From assembly GCA_963834715.1 (NCBI GenBank), contig CAWIDE010000033.1, forward strand, positions 62,001 through 126,000: DNA of 64,000 bases, read 5' to 3'. A program made the translations under genes and the position numbers. This document shows, one piece after another, positions 8,273 to 17,682 of this stretch. The notes under the pieces were generated by a model. That model was not told where the DNA came from. It saw only the letters and a program-made list of their open reading frames with translations, and ran no database searches. Each line of letters opens with the position of its first letter. The first letter of the stretch is position 1. The DNA comes from CAVSUZ01 sp963834715. GTDB lineage: Bacteria > Pseudomonadota > Alphaproteobacteria > Acetobacterales > Acetobacteraceae.

Positions 8273-9454
8273 TTAGCCCGGCGCAGCTCCCTGAATGTTC
8301 ACCCGGAACAGGTAAATCGACTGGCTCGCCGCCATGAACAACCAGTCCCGCTTCGGCCCGGCGAAACAAACATTCGCACACACCTCCGGCAGCCGCAGCC
8401 GTCCGATCAGCTTCCCCGCTGGATTCCATACAGTGACACCGGAATACCCAAGCGGAGCATTCGAGCTGACCCACATATTCCCCGCCCGGTCCGCCCGCAT
8501 CCCGTCCGGGCCGCATTTCACCCCATCCACCATGCAATCGGTGTACAGTCGCATGTTCGCGACCTTCTGTCCCTGCACATCGAACGCGTAGATAACGCCG
8601 TTGCCACCTTTGCCGTTATCACCCGGACCCGGCCCCGTACTGATCAGGTACATGGTCTTGTAATCCGGCGAGAAACAGATCCCATTCGGATCAGGAACCT
8701 GGCTGCCCGGCACGACCACGTCCAGCCGCCCGCTCGGGTCCCAGCGATAGGTATTCTCCGGCAATTTCCGCGCCACGCCTTCCATGAGTCCAACGCCGCT
8801 GTTGCCCACGTACGGATCATACAGTCCGTTCGGATTGGCCTGGCCACCGGCCACGTCGGGATGTCCCTCCGATAGCTGATCCCCGTATGGCGGATCGGTG
8901 AACCAGATGCTGCCGTCAGGATGCGGTGCCAGATCATTCGGTGAGTTCAGCGGTAGGTTTTGATAACGGTCAGCAATCACCGTCATGGAGCCGTCCAACT
9001 CCCACCGCACCACTCGGCGGAAGAAATCCTGGCACGAGACCTGCCGTCCCTGAAAATCGAACGTGTTGCCGTTGGAATTCCAGGACGGCCTGCGGAACGA
9101 AGTTACCCGCCCGCTCTCCCAGATATACCGGTGTTGCGTATTGCCCTTCACATCGCTGAACACGGCGTATTGGCCTTCACTAGACCACGCCGGCCCCTCG
9201 GCCCATTGGAACCCCGTCCACACCCGGTGGATCGCCGCCAATCCCAGCAGCAGGCTGTTGAACGAAGGATCGATGATCAGCACATCCGGATCGGGATAGA
9301 TGTTCGGCGGCGCGAAGCGCCCCCATTGCCTCGGCGGTTGCGTTATCACACTTGGCGGAGTCCCCAATTGCGGCTTCGCCTCTTGGCCAAGTGCGCTTAC
9401 GGACGCAAGAGCTGCCGTCGTACCAAGAAGTGCACGCCGCGATAACATGCCCAT
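8273..9454 (-). CDS. SMP-30/gluconolactonase-like exported beta-propeller protein
   Basis: 393 residues from the ATG at 9454, chosen because GGAGGAAG sits 8 bp upstream; the longer frame to 9511 lacks a ribosome site. The N-terminus has a twin-arginine-like signal (SRRALLGTTAALASVSA). The body carries SMP-30/gluconolaconase motifs: WAEGPAW, NSPNDLAPHPDGSIWFTDPPYG, and PDPNGICFSPDYKTMYL, which supply the metal-binding Glu, Asn and Asp positions of the propeller. A periplasmic lactonase acting on sugar lactones is likely; the substrate is uncertain. Confidence 0.85.
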   Translation of the reverse strand: MGMLSRRALLGTTAALASVSALGQEAKPQLGTPPSVITQPPRQWGRFAPPNIYPDPDVLIIDPSFNSLLLGLAAIHRVWTGFQWAEGPAWSSEGQYAVFSDVKGNTQHRYIWESGRVTSFRRPSWNSNGNTFDFQGRQVSCQDFFRRVVRWELDGSMTVIADRYQNLPLNSPNDLAPHPDGSIWFTDPPYGDQLSEGHPDVAGGQANPNGLYDPYVGNSGVGLMEGVARKLPENTYRWDPSGRLDVVVPGSQVPDPNGICFSPDYKTMYLISTGPGPGDNGKGGNGVIYAFDVQGQKVANMRLYTDCMVDGVKCGPDGMRADRAGNMWVSSNAPLGYSGVTVWNPAGKLIGRLRLPEVCANVCFAGPKRDWLFMAASQSIYLFRVNIQGAAPG

Positions 9455-9598
9455 GGTGATGCTTCCTCCCCAAACCGCGGGGAGTTCACGTCCGGGCCGC
9501 GCGTCCGTCAACCCGACCGCAACGTTTCCATGTCATGCTGGCGAGGATTTGACCCAGGCGCCGGAGAAGACGAGAATCGCCCGCTGCTGCGACGCCCA

Positions 9599-10069
9599 AT
9601 GATGGACCAAAAGCAAAACGCGCCGGTCGATTTCAGCGAACTCCTCAATTCCTTCGAGTTCGTCAGTTCCGGCTCGCGCGGCGAATGCGAGCCTACCTCT
9701 CGCTCGACACCGGCCAGTTTTACTGGCGGAGCGACGTTACTGGTGACGACGAACTGCCGGAGGACCTCGACGAATCAGACCGCTACATCCCAGTGCCGTA
9801 CAAGCATGAACTGGATCTCGGTCGCGACCTTGTGATTGGATTCACAGAGCAGGAAATACCCGGCGAGTTGGACAGGGTGTGGGATTTCTTCGGAAGGAGC
9901 GGCGCATACCGGCGCTTCAAAGACCTGCTCGAGTACCGGTGGCCTGCTCGAAAAGTGGTACGATTACGAAAACCGCGCTACCGAACGCGCACTCCGCGAG
10001 TGGTGTGAGGAGAATGGCATCCCGTTCAAGGAAGGTTCCCCAGACGTAAGTCCTGAATCGCGCGAATGA
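9599..10069 (+). pseudogene. UPF0158 family protein with two compensating frameshifts
   Basis: Three frame segments join into one recognisable UPF0158 protein: DFSELLNSFEFVSSGSRGE (start 9599/9602), then AYLSLDTGQFYW...RFKDLLEYR in the -1 frame, then GLLEKWYDYEN...LREWCEENGIPF back in the first frame. The first shift is near 9684 and the second at about 9940, where an extra T splits YR|GLLE. Either the gene is dead or the assembly carries two indels. The family has no known function. Its 3' end overlaps the convergent hydrolase gene by 44 bp. Confidence 0.75.
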
Positions 10070-10922
10070 TTTCTTCTGGTGCTTCCCGCGGTAGAAAATG
10101 ACCCGCCTGCGGCAGCAGCCGCCGTTGATACGGGCCGGTAAACCTCCCGGCGTGACGGTCCTCGACCGTGACCGATGTAACCCCATCCGCCTCGCCATCC
10201 AGCACGATTGTCGGCACCGTAATTACAGGCTGCTTCGCCAGAAGCCGCTCGATCCCCTCCAGAGCGGGATCACCTGGCGCATTCCCGTACCGGTGCCGGT
10301 AGGAGTGAACCACCACCTCCACAAAATCCGGATTTTCGAAACTGGCCGCAGTCAGCTCATACGTCGCATCGTCGAAGCGATAATTCGGCGACCACATCGT
10401 CCACATCAGCCGGCATAGCTCCCGCCGTTTCTGCTCAAGCCCGGCGCGACCACGTTCCGTATGAAAATACCACTGGTACCAGTAACGCACCTCCTGCTCT
10501 GGCGCAGCCGGTCGGTTAGCGCTCGCGATGTTCTGGATGTTATAACCATTCACCGTGACCAGCCCAGCCACCCGCTCCGGCCACAGCGCGGCGACAATGC
10601 ACGCCGCCCGTCCGCCCCAGTCATATCCAACGAGCGTCGCGCGAGAGATTCCCAACCTGTCCATAACGTCCCGCAGATCGGCCCCGAGCGCGGCCTGCTG
10701 CCCGGATCGCGGCGCATCGCGGCCCAGAAATCGCGTCGGCCCGTAGCCTCGCTGCCACGGCACGAGGACGCGGGCGCCCGCGTCAGCCAGCACTGGAGCC
10801 ACCGCATCATAGCAATGCGGATCATCCGGAAATCCATGCATCAGGATCACCGGCCAGCCTTCAGCCGGTCCATATTCCAGGTACCCGATCTCAAGGTTCG
10901 GCGTGCGAACTGACCTCTGCAT
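10026..10922 (-). CDS. Alpha/beta hydrolase (epoxide hydrolase/haloalkane dehalogenase type)
   Basis: 298 residues from the ATG at 10922, two bases after the CinA-like stop and preceded by GAGAAGG. The oxyanion loop HGFPDDPHCYD, the nucleophile elbow GYDWGG (Asp nucleophile, as in epoxide hydrolases and haloalkane dehalogenases) and the C-terminal QAGHFLPREAPEE with the catalytic His are all present. Last gene of a tight four-gene operon with two dehydrogenases; the substrate is unknown. Confidence 0.85.
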   Translation of the reverse strand: MQRSVRTPNLEIGYLEYGPAEGWPVILMHGFPDDPHCYDAVAPVLADAGARVLVPWQRGYGPTRFLGRDAPRSGQQAALGADLRDVMDRLGISRATLVGYDWGGRAACIVAALWPERVAGLVTVNGYNIQNIASANRPAAPEQEVRYWYQWYFHTERGRAGLEQKRRELCRLMWTMWSPNYRFDDATYELTAASFENPDFVEVVVHSYRHRYGNAPGDPALEGIERLLAKQPVITVPTIVLDGEADGVTSVTVEDRHAGRFTGPYQRRLLPQAGHFLPREAPEEIIRAIQDLRLGNLP

Positions 10923-10924
10923 CG

Positions 10925-12160
10925 TCACACCTTCTCGAAATCGATGTGCTCGATCACGGGCAGCCCCAGCAGAAACCGCCGCAGGCAGTCCATCCCGAGC
11001 TCGACCGCTCCCAGCCGCACCCACTCGCGCCCGCCCAGTATCCGCGAGCGCCGAAAGGCCACAGTCTCCGCCGTTGCAATCGCTATCCAGATCGTCCCAC
11101 CCAGATCGATCCGATCCGTCCCCTCGTCCAGTTCGACAACCACCGCCAGCGCATGTGTGGCGCGGGATTGCGCTCGCGCACGCCGCGCCATCGTTTCCAC
11201 AGCCTCCTGGGAAACCTCTCGCACATCCAGTACGCCCAGGTCTCGCACCACCATCCCGTGTCGGAACACCAGCTCCGCGCCCGGCAACGGCGCCAGCCGT
11301 GCGTCGATCTGCCCGCCGGTGAGCGTTTCGACGACCGCCAGCGTCCCCTGCCCCCGCATAAGTGCCGCAAGGATCACGCCCTCCAGCGTCTCATCATCTT
11401 CGGCGACGATGAAGTTGCCCAGGCGCCGCCGCACCTCTGCCTCCACCGGTGCCAGCTTTCGGCGTACATCCTCCGTGCTGGTTCCCCGCACCAGCAGCTT
11501 CGTCTCGAGTTGCGGATAATGCGCCCGGAATCCCAGCTTCACGTCGGGCGCGATCGCCTCGATGCCCGCCAACAGCAAATCCACATGCGACTCGCCCAAT
11601 CCGTACGAGTGAAACCGCTTCAAAAATATCATCCCCGGCTCGCCCGCCCGCGCCAGCAACCGTGGTATAATCTGCTCCTCCAGCATCCGTCGCAGTTCGC
11701 GCGGCACGCCTGGCGTAAAGAAGAACCGGGCCTTGCCGATATCCAGCGCAAATCCGCACGCCGTGCCGATCGGATTGTCCAGCACCTCGGCCCCAACCGG
11801 TAGCATCGCCTGCTTGCGGTTGTTCGGAGGCATGACCCGGCTGCGCCGTACAAAGAATGCCTCCATCTTCGCCAGCCATTCCTCGTTCAGCACCAGCTCT
11901 ACCCCGGCCGCTTGCGCCGCAACCTCCTGCGACAGATCATCAACCGTCGGGCCCAGGCCACCATTGACGATCACCGCATCAGCCCGCCCCGAGGCCAACT
12001 GGAAGGCCTCCAGCAACCGCACCCGATCATCCCCGACCGTCGTTCCCCAGATCACCGATAGCCCGGCTTCTTCCAAACGGGTGCTGATGTAGCTGAAATT
12101 AGAGTTGACGATCTTCCCGGTCAGCACTTCATCGCCGGTACACAGAATTTCGATCCGCAT
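10925..12160 (-). CDS. CinA-like protein (molybdopterin-binding plus degenerate amidase domain)
   Basis: 411 residues, the full CinA length. The N-terminal MoCF-like domain has CTGDEVLTGKIVNSN and VNGGLGPTVDDLS. The middle part matches the competence/damage-inducible CinA linker. In the C-terminal nicotinamide-nucleotide amidase domain the usual ESCTGG appears as ETLTGG, so the serine thought to be catalytic in PncC is replaced by threonine and amidase activity may be lost or changed. It sits 2 bp from both neighbours in a dehydrogenase operon, an unusual setting for CinA. Confidence 0.75.
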   Translation of the reverse strand: MRIEILCTGDEVLTGKIVNSNFSYISTRLEEAGLSVIWGTTVGDDRVRLLEAFQLASGRADAVIVNGGLGPTVDDLSQEVAAQAAGVELVLNEEWLAKMEAFFVRRSRVMPPNNRKQAMLPVGAEVLDNPIGTACGFALDIGKARFFFTPGVPRELRRMLEEQIIPRLLARAGEPGMIFLKRFHSYGLGESHVDLLLAGIEAIAPDVKLGFRAHYPQLETKLLVRGTSTEDVRRKLAPVEAEVRRRLGNFIVAEDDETLEGVILAALMRGQGTLAVVETLTGGQIDARLAPLPGAELVFRHGMVVRDLGVLDVREVSQEAVETMARRARAQSRATHALAVVVELDEGTDRIDLGGTIWIAIATAETVAFRRSRILGGREWVRLGAVELGMDCLRRFLLGLPVIEHIDFEKV

Positions 12161-12162
12161 TG

Positions 12163-12909
12163 TTAATAGGCCAGGAACCCGCCATCCACCGGCAGGGTAA
12201 CACCCGTCACATATCGCGCCAGATCGGATGCCAGGAACACCGCCACCCCCGCGATATCCGCCGGCTCTCCAATCCGTCCGAGCGGGATTCTGCTCTGAAA
12301 GTTCCGCATGTACTCGGGGTTCTGTCGCGCGGCTTCGTTCATCGGAGTCGCAATCAGCCCCGGCGCAATCGCGTTGACCCGCACCCCCTCAGGCGACAGC
12401 TCGATCGCCATCGCTTTGGTCAACGCCCGCACCCCGCCTTTCGACGTGGTGTACGCCGCTGAGTTCGGCAGTGCCACGAACGACTGTACCGAACCGATAT
12501 TGATCACCGAACCCTGGGTCTCGACCAGTTGGCTCATGAACGCGGTGCTCACGTTGTAGGGCCCGTCCAGGTTTGCTGCGAGCGTGGCATCCCAATGGGC
12601 CCGCGTATCCGGATCAGTCATCTTCCCGCGCCGGATGATCCCGGCGTTGTTCACCAGCACTGATATCGCGCCCACATCGCGCCGCACGGCCGACGCTAAA
12701 CCGTCGCACGCTTCGCGGTCGGTTACATCCAGCGTATAGGCCCTGGCGCCCCCACCCATCTCGCGCGCCACGCGCTCCGCTCCCGCGGCATTTACATCCG
12801 CCACAAGCACAATGGCGCCTGCCGCAGCCATCCCGCGTGCAATCCCCTGACCGATCCCGGATCCACCGCCGGTGATCAGCGCGATCCGGCCCTCCAGCAG
12901 CCCGGCCAT
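12163..12909 (-). CDS. SDR family oxidoreductase
   Basis: 248-residue classical SDR. TGGGSGIG (about residues 13-20) binds NAD(P), NNAG is at about residue 86, the catalytic Ser is in NIGSVQS, and YTTSK gives the Tyr and Lys. The C-terminus LPVDGGFLAY is typical. It starts immediately after the preceding SDR stop, so the two are co-translated. Resembles sugar-alcohol or gluconate dehydrogenases, but the substrate cannot be assigned. Confidence 0.9.
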   Translation of the reverse strand: MAGLLEGRIALITGGGSGIGQGIARGMAAAGAIVLVADVNAAGAERVAREMGGGARAYTLDVTDREACDGLASAVRRDVGAISVLVNNAGIIRRGKMTDPDTRAHWDATLAANLDGPYNVSTAFMSQLVETQGSVINIGSVQSFVALPNSAAYTTSKGGVRALTKAMAIELSPEGVRVNAIAPGLIATPMNEAARQNPEYMRNFQSRIPLGRIGEPADIAGVAVFLASDLARYVTGVTLPVDGGFLAY

Positions 12910-13710
12910 TTACTGCCGCACCATGCCGGTCAGCGCACCCGGTGTCGCCGTACGCCCGCCATCCACCACGTAATGCGCTCCGGTCACGTTCGCTGCCAGG
13001 TCGGAGCACAAAAACAACACCACATTCGCGACTTCCTCAGGCGTTCCATACCGCCCAAGAGGGATTCCCGCCTGATACCGCTCGCCCACGACAGCCGGGT
13101 TCTCCGGATTTATCATCCCATGCAGCGAGTGAACCATCCGCGTATCGATCGGCCCCGGGCAAACCGCATTGACCCGCACCCCGGCGCGGGCAACCTCGCC
13201 CGCTGCTACCTTTGTCATTCCGATCACCGCGTGCTTCGAGCCAACATACGCGCACATCCCCGGCGATCCCATCAGTCCGGCGACCGAGGCCGTGTTCACC
13301 ACGGAGCCACGCCGCTGCTGTAGCATTACCGGCAGCACGTGCCGCATGCCGAGAAACACGCCTTTCGCGTTCACGCTCATGACTGCATCGAACACGTCCT
13401 CGTCGTATTCCGCAGTCGGCGCGACCTTGCCCTCGATCCCTGCGTTGTTGTGAAAGCAATCGATTGCCCCGTACCTGTCGAGCGCCGTCTTCACATAACC
13501 CTGCACGTCCGTGGATTTCGTTACGTCCGCTGCCTCGAACACCGCCTCCCCGCCCTGCTGGCGGATGATCCCGACGGTGCCCTGCCCTCCATCCGGGTCA
13601 CGGTCCACCACGACCACCTTTGCCCCGTGCCGGGCGAAGCCTTCACATACCGCCCGTCCGATCCCGTTCCCGCCCCCGGTAACCAGGGCCACCTTACCCG
13701 TGAAATCCAT
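12910..13710 (-). CDS. SDR family oxidoreductase
   Basis: 266-residue classical SDR: TGGGNGIG at about residues 11-18, NNAG, NTASVAG with the catalytic Ser, and YVGSK. First gene of the minus-strand operon (SDR, SDR, CinA-like, hydrolase). A good ribosome site (GGAGGAAGCG) lies just upstream of the ATG at 13710. Two consecutive SDRs suggest sequential oxidation/reduction of one compound. Confidence 0.9.
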   Translation of the reverse strand: MDFTGKVALVTGGGNGIGRAVCEGFARHGAKVVVVDRDPDGGQGTVGIIRQQGGEAVFEAADVTKSTDVQGYVKTALDRYGAIDCFHNNAGIEGKVAPTAEYDEDVFDAVMSVNAKGVFLGMRHVLPVMLQQRRGSVVNTASVAGLMGSPGMCAYVGSKHAVIGMTKVAAGEVARAGVRVNAVCPGPIDTRMVHSLHGMINPENPAVVGERYQAGIPLGRYGTPEEVANVVLFLCSDLAANVTGAHYVVDGGRTATPGALTGMVRQ

Positions 13711-13776
13711 CGCTTCCTCCGGAGCTTGCGGCCCGGAGGCTAGCCCCGGACCGCTCGTCCGGTCCAGAACGCCGCC

Positions 13777-13983
13777 CTAACGCCCGGCTGCCACAGTAAT
13801 GCAGTTGGTGCGCCCGCTGAGCAGGCAATCTTCTATTGTGGCGGTATGATGCAGGGTGCGGACAAGAAACAGCCCGATAACAAGCAGCAACAATGTTACC
13901 GCGACAGCAGCCAAGCTGGCCGTCTGGCGATCGGCGTCCTCGTCACGCTCCTCGATCCAGCGCCTATGATCCAGCCAGGTCAT
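13777..13983 (-). CDS. Small single-span membrane protein
   Basis: 68 residues: a charged N-terminus (RRWIEERDEDADR), one hydrophobic span (about residues 25-45, AVAVTLLLLVIGLFLV) and a short C-terminal part with two cysteines (DCLLSGRTNC). The length, topology and Cys-containing tail look like a conserved small protein I have seen in alphaproteobacteria, function unknown. Confidence 0.65.
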   Translation of the reverse strand: MTWLDHRRWIEERDEDADRQTASLAAVAVTLLLLVIGLFLVRTLHHTATIEDCLLSGRTNCITVAAGR

Positions 13984-14025
13984 GGCACATACTCGGCTCT
14001 CAACCCGTAAGCCCAGCGTAAGCTA

Positions 14026-14667
14026 ATGAAAAATGCCCGCGCAGTCCAGCATCTCGGCCGCGATCCTGCCTGGGCGGGCCTCATCGAGCGCATCGGACCG
14101 CCACGCCTTGTCGTGGAAAAAAGCCGCGGACCTTACGAGGCGCTGGTACGCGCCATCGCCCATCAGCAGCTTCATGGCAACGCCGCGCGCGCCATTCTCG
14201 CTCGTCTCGCCACGCTCTCCGCGAATGCGGCCTGCCCGGGTCCCCAACAACTTCTCAGCATTCCTGATAGCGAGCTGCGCGCCTGCGGCTTCTCAGTCGC
14301 CAAGATCGCCTGCCTGCGAGAGATCGCCGTTCGTGCGCTCGACGGCACCATACCGACGCGCCGGCAGGCCCTGCGCATCCCGGACACCGAGTTGATCGAG
14401 CGACTAACCACAATTCGTGGTGTTGGCCGTTGGACGGTCGAGATGCTGCTGATCTTCACGCTCGGCCGACCGGATATCCTGCCCGTGGACGATTTCGGGG
14501 TGCGCGACGGCTACCGGGCGCTATACGAATTGGACCAGCAGCCAAGCCCAAAGCAGCTCGCCACTTTCGGCGAAGCCTGGGCGCCATTCCGCTCTACGGC
14601 GGCCTGGTATCTCTGGCGCGCTTCCGATAAATCGAGACGGGCGAAACAGCCCGCCTCGCGCGCCTGA
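14026..14667 (+). CDS. DNA-3-methyladenine glycosylase II-type (HhH-GPD)
   Basis: 213 residues in the HhH-GPD superfamily, removing alkylated bases from DNA. The helix-hairpin-helix is TTIRGVGRWTVEMLLI (about residues 130-145), and the downstream LPVDDFGVRDG supplies the catalytic aspartate. There is no N-terminal AlkA TATA-like domain, so it is the short AlkA-like class. ATG at 14026; it faces away from the small membrane protein gene and converges with the GFA gene with no gap. Confidence 0.88.
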   Translation: MKNARAVQHLGRDPAWAGLIERIGPPRLVVEKSRGPYEALVRAIAHQQLHGNAARAILARLATLSANAACPGPQQLLSIPDSELRACGFSVAKIACLREIAVRALDGTIPTRRQALRIPDTELIERLTTIRGVGRWTVEMLLIFTLGRPDILPVDDFGVRDGYRALYELDQQPSPKQLATFGEAWAPFRSTAAWYLWRASDKSRRAKQPASRA

Positions 14668-15090
14668 TCACTCCGGCACGGTCTCGCCCGAGCCGCCAAA
14701 CTCCGCAGGGAAATCCTTGAGCTTCGGCAAGCCGTCGCGGATGGGTAGAACGGTCTCGGCATAATTTACATGCACCTGCGGTGCGAACTGCAGATCAGGA
14801 ATAGTCGCCGCATAGACGTCCACCATGTTAAGGGGCGGATGCGAGGTCATCAGATGCCCGCCGCACACCCGGCAGTATTGCCGATGGCTCATGTCTGTCT
14901 TGTGGTACGTTGCGAGGTTCTCAGCCCCTTTGGTGACTTCCACATCCTCCGGCGCCCACAGAGTAAACGCGTTCACCGGCCCACCGGACCACGACCGGCA
15001 CGACCGGCAATGACAATAGCCCATTGCCTTGGGCTCACCGGTCACTCGGATCTCAACCGCGCCGCAAAAGCACGCACCCGAATAACTCAT
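14668..15090 (-). CDS. GFA family (glutathione-dependent formaldehyde-activating-like) zinc protein
   Basis: 140 residues. The cysteine pattern CFCGAV (near residue 8), YCHCRSCRSWSG and YCRVCGGHLM is that of the CENP-V/GFA fold, which binds two zinc ions. True formaldehyde activation is established for few members, so only the fold is confident. Last gene before the ABC cluster on the same strand; the gap to livM is 15 bp, so it could be co-transcribed. Confidence 0.85.
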   Translation of the reverse strand: MSYSGACFCGAVEIRVTGEPKAMGYCHCRSCRSWSGGPVNAFTLWAPEDVEVTKGAENLATYHKTDMSHRQYCRVCGGHLMTSHPPLNMVDVYAATIPDLQFAPQVHVNYAETVLPIRDGLPKLKDFPAEFGGSGETVPE

Positions 15091-15105
15091 CCGACATTTG
15101 CCCTT

Positions 15106-16098
15106 TTACAACGACAGCCGCAGGAAATGCGCGATTTCCCCCACGATGCCGCGCCGGAACGCGAGCACGCATACGACGAAAATCGCCCCCTGGGTCACGG
15201 TCACCCAATCGCCGAACTGCGCTAGGTAATTCTCCATGCTCGTTGTCAGGGCCGCCCCCACAACCGGTCCGAACACCGTCCCCAGTCCGCCCAGCAGCGT
15301 CGTCAGCACCACCTCGCCGGAGCGCGAGTAATGCACTCCGTCCAGCGTAGCGATCCCAAACACCACCGCGCTTGTCGCCCCAGCGATACCCGACAGCGCC
15401 GTAGACAGCACGAAAGCGATCAGCTTGTAATCATTCGTCCGGTAGCCCAGCGACGTCGCGCGCGGCTCATTTTCGCGGATCGCTTTCAGCACCTGCCCGA
15501 ACGGCGAGTGAATGATGCGGTGAATGAGCAGGAATCCCGCAATAAAAATCCCCGCGGTCAGCCAATACATGTGCATATCGCTGTTCAACGACCAAAACCC
15601 GAAGGCATGCCCCCGGGGTACCTGCTGGATCCCGTCCTCTCCCCCCGTAAATGGCGCCTCGACGCAGAAAAAATACACCATCTGCGCCAGCGCCAGCGTA
15701 ATCATGGCGAAGTAGATCCCCGACCGACGGATCGCCAAATATCCGAGGCAAAGCCCCAGCACCGCCCCCGTTGCTCCACCCAGTGCTATCGCTACAACCG
15801 CGTCGATGCCCCAGTGTTTTAGCGTCCACGCACAGATATACGCGCCCATGCCGTAGAACGCCGCGTGCCCGAACGACAGCAACCCGACATACCCGATCAT
15901 CAAATTGAATGCACAGGCGAACAGCGCTGCGGTCAGCACCCGCATCAGGAAAATCGGATAGACCACAAATGGCAGGCACACGATCAGTGCCACCATGATG
16001 ACAAGAGCGATCCCCTGTGCGCGCGTAAAACCGAAAATCTCGGTCTGAACGCGCCGCTCCCCGGCCTCCGCCGGAACAGTGGTTGTTGTCCAAGACAT
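15106..16098 (-). CDS. livM: Branched-chain amino acid-type ABC permease (LivM)
   Basis: 330-residue multi-span inner-membrane permease. GYVGLLSFGHAAFYGMGAY and GVHYSRSGEVVLTTLLGGLGT are LivM signatures. One base separates it from livH upstream. Last of four liv-type genes on this strand (G, F, H, M). No periplasmic binding protein accompanies the cluster here. The neighbouring divergent CoA-lyase genes suggest a carboxylate or similar substrate rather than leucine, but this is inference. Confidence 0.9.
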   Translation of the reverse strand: MSWTTTTVPAEAGERRVQTEIFGFTRAQGIALVIMVALIVCLPFVVYPIFLMRVLTAALFACAFNLMIGYVGLLSFGHAAFYGMGAYICAWTLKHWGIDAVVAIALGGATGAVLGLCLGYLAIRRSGIYFAMITLALAQMVYFFCVEAPFTGGEDGIQQVPRGHAFGFWSLNSDMHMYWLTAGIFIAGFLLIHRIIHSPFGQVLKAIRENEPRATSLGYRTNDYKLIAFVLSTALSGIAGATSAVVFGIATLDGVHYSRSGEVVLTTLLGGLGTVFGPVVGAALTTSMENYLAQFGDWVTVTQGAIFVVCVLAFRRGIVGEIAHFLRLSL

Positions 16099-16099
16099 A

Positions 16100-16990
16100 T
16101 CAGGCAGTCTTTCCGAACAGGCCGCGCGGCAGGAACAGCAGCACGATCACCATCACCAGAAACACCACAGTCGCCGAAGCTTGCGGATAGAATACCTTTG
16201 TCAACCCCTCGATCACGCCCAGCCCGAACCCCGTGATAATGGACCCCAGGATCGAGCCCATTCCGCCGATCACCACCACCGCGAACACCGTGTTTATGAA
16301 ATTATCCCCCATATTGGGGTTGACCGAGTAGATCGGCGCCGCCAGCACCCCAGCCAACGCCGCAAGCGCCACGCCTCCGCCATAAGTCAGCGTAATCAGC
16401 CGCGGCACATTCACACCAAACGCCCGCACCAGCGCCGGATTTTCCGTCGCCGCCCGCAATGTCGCTCCCAGCGACGTCTTCTCGATCAACGCCCACACCG
16501 CGAGGCAGACAACCAGGGCAAATACCACCACCCAGCCACGATAATTCGGCAGGAACATGAACCCCAGATTGGTCGCACCCTGCAGCACATGTGGGATTTC
16601 ATACGGCATCCCCGAGCTGCCATAATAATTCCGAAACAGCCCCTCGATCACCAGAGCCAGGCCAAACGTCAGCAGCAGTCCATAGAGGTGATCCAGCTTG
16701 TACAAGCGGCTGATCATCGTGCGTTCCAGCACGATCCCAAATGCCCCGATAATTACCGGTGCCACGATCAACGCGGCAAAATACGGCACCCCCGCATAGG
16801 TCAGCAGCATCCACGCCGCGAACGCCCCCATCATGAACAACGCACCGTGCGCGAAGTTAATGATGTTCAGCATGCCGAAAATAATTGCCAGCCCCAACGA
16901 CAGCATCGCGTAGAATGCGCCGTTGATCAATCCCAAAAGCAACTGCCCGAACAGCAGCGGGCTGGGAATCCCGAAAATCGTTATCATCAA
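16100..16990 (-). CDS. livH: Branched-chain amino acid-type ABC permease (LivH)
   Basis: 296-residue permease with about eight hydrophobic segments. LLFGQLLLGLINGAFYAMLS at the N-terminus and NIINFAHGALFMMGAF are typical of LivH, as is FAVVVIGGMGSILGS near the C-terminus. Its start overlaps the end of livF by 4 bp. Confidence 0.9.
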   Translation of the reverse strand: MMITIFGIPSPLLFGQLLLGLINGAFYAMLSLGLAIIFGMLNIINFAHGALFMMGAFAAWMLLTYAGVPYFAALIVAPVIIGAFGIVLERTMISRLYKLDHLYGLLLTFGLALVIEGLFRNYYGSSGMPYEIPHVLQGATNLGFMFLPNYRGWVVVFALVVCLAVWALIEKTSLGATLRAATENPALVRAFGVNVPRLITLTYGGGVALAALAGVLAAPIYSVNPNMGDNFINTVFAVVVIGGMGSILGSIITGFGLGVIEGLTKVFYPQASATVVFLVMVIVLLFLPRGLFGKTA

Positions 16991-17682
16991 ACCCCGAGGT
17001 ATTCGTGCAGTTTGTCCATGCTCGCTTCCAGCATATGGTTTGGGATCATATCCACAACCTGACCATGCTCCATCACGTAATGCCGGTCCGCAACCGTGGA
17101 GGCGAAGCGGAAATTCTGCTCCACCAGCAACACGGTAAAGCCTCGGTTCTTAATCTCCTGGATCGTGCGGCCGATCTGCTGAACGATAACCGGCGCCAGT
17201 CCCTCGGTCGGTTCGTCCAACAGCAGCATCTTTGCCCCGGTGCGCAGGATGCGTCCGATCGCCAGCATCTGCTGCTCCCCACCCGAAAGTTTGGTCCCCT
17301 GAGCAGTTCGCGCTCGCTCTTTCAGATTAGGAAACATCATATAAATCTCGGGCACGCTCAGCCCGCCCGGCGCCACCACCGGAGGCAGCATCAGGTTCTC
17401 CGTCACCGACAGAGATCCAAAAATCCCCCGCTCCTCCGGACACAACGCAATCCCGGCTCGTGCAATCGCCTCCGGTGACGCCTGGCCCAGTTCGCGGCCA
17501 TGAAACTCGATGCTGCCGACCCGCCGGGGCACCAGGCCCATGATCGACTTCATCGTCGTGGTCTTGCCCGCCCCGTTGCGCCCGAGCAGCGTCACTACCT
17601 CGCCTTCCCGAACCTCGAACTCCACGCCGTGCAAAACGTGGCTCTCGCCGTACCAGGCGTTCAGGTCCTTGACCCTAAGCAT
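16987..17682 (-). CDS. livF: ABC transporter ATP-binding protein (LivF)
   Basis: 231 residues from the ATG at 17682, which overlaps the livG stop by 8 bp; the longer frame to 17721 runs inside livG. Walker A GRNGAGKTT, signature LSGGEQQ, Walker B MLLLDEPTEGLAP. Partner of LivG in powering the permease pair. Confidence 0.92.
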   Translation of the reverse strand: MLRVKDLNAWYGESHVLHGVEFEVREGEVVTLLGRNGAGKTTTMKSIMGLVPRRVGSIEFHGRELGQASPEAIARAGIALCPEERGIFGSLSVTENLMLPPVVAPGGLSVPEIYMMFPNLKERARTAQGTKLSGGEQQMLAIGRILRTGAKMLLLDEPTEGLAPVIVQQIGRTIQEIKNRGFTVLLVEQNFRFASTVADRHYVMEHGQVVDMIPNHMLEASMDKLHEYLGV

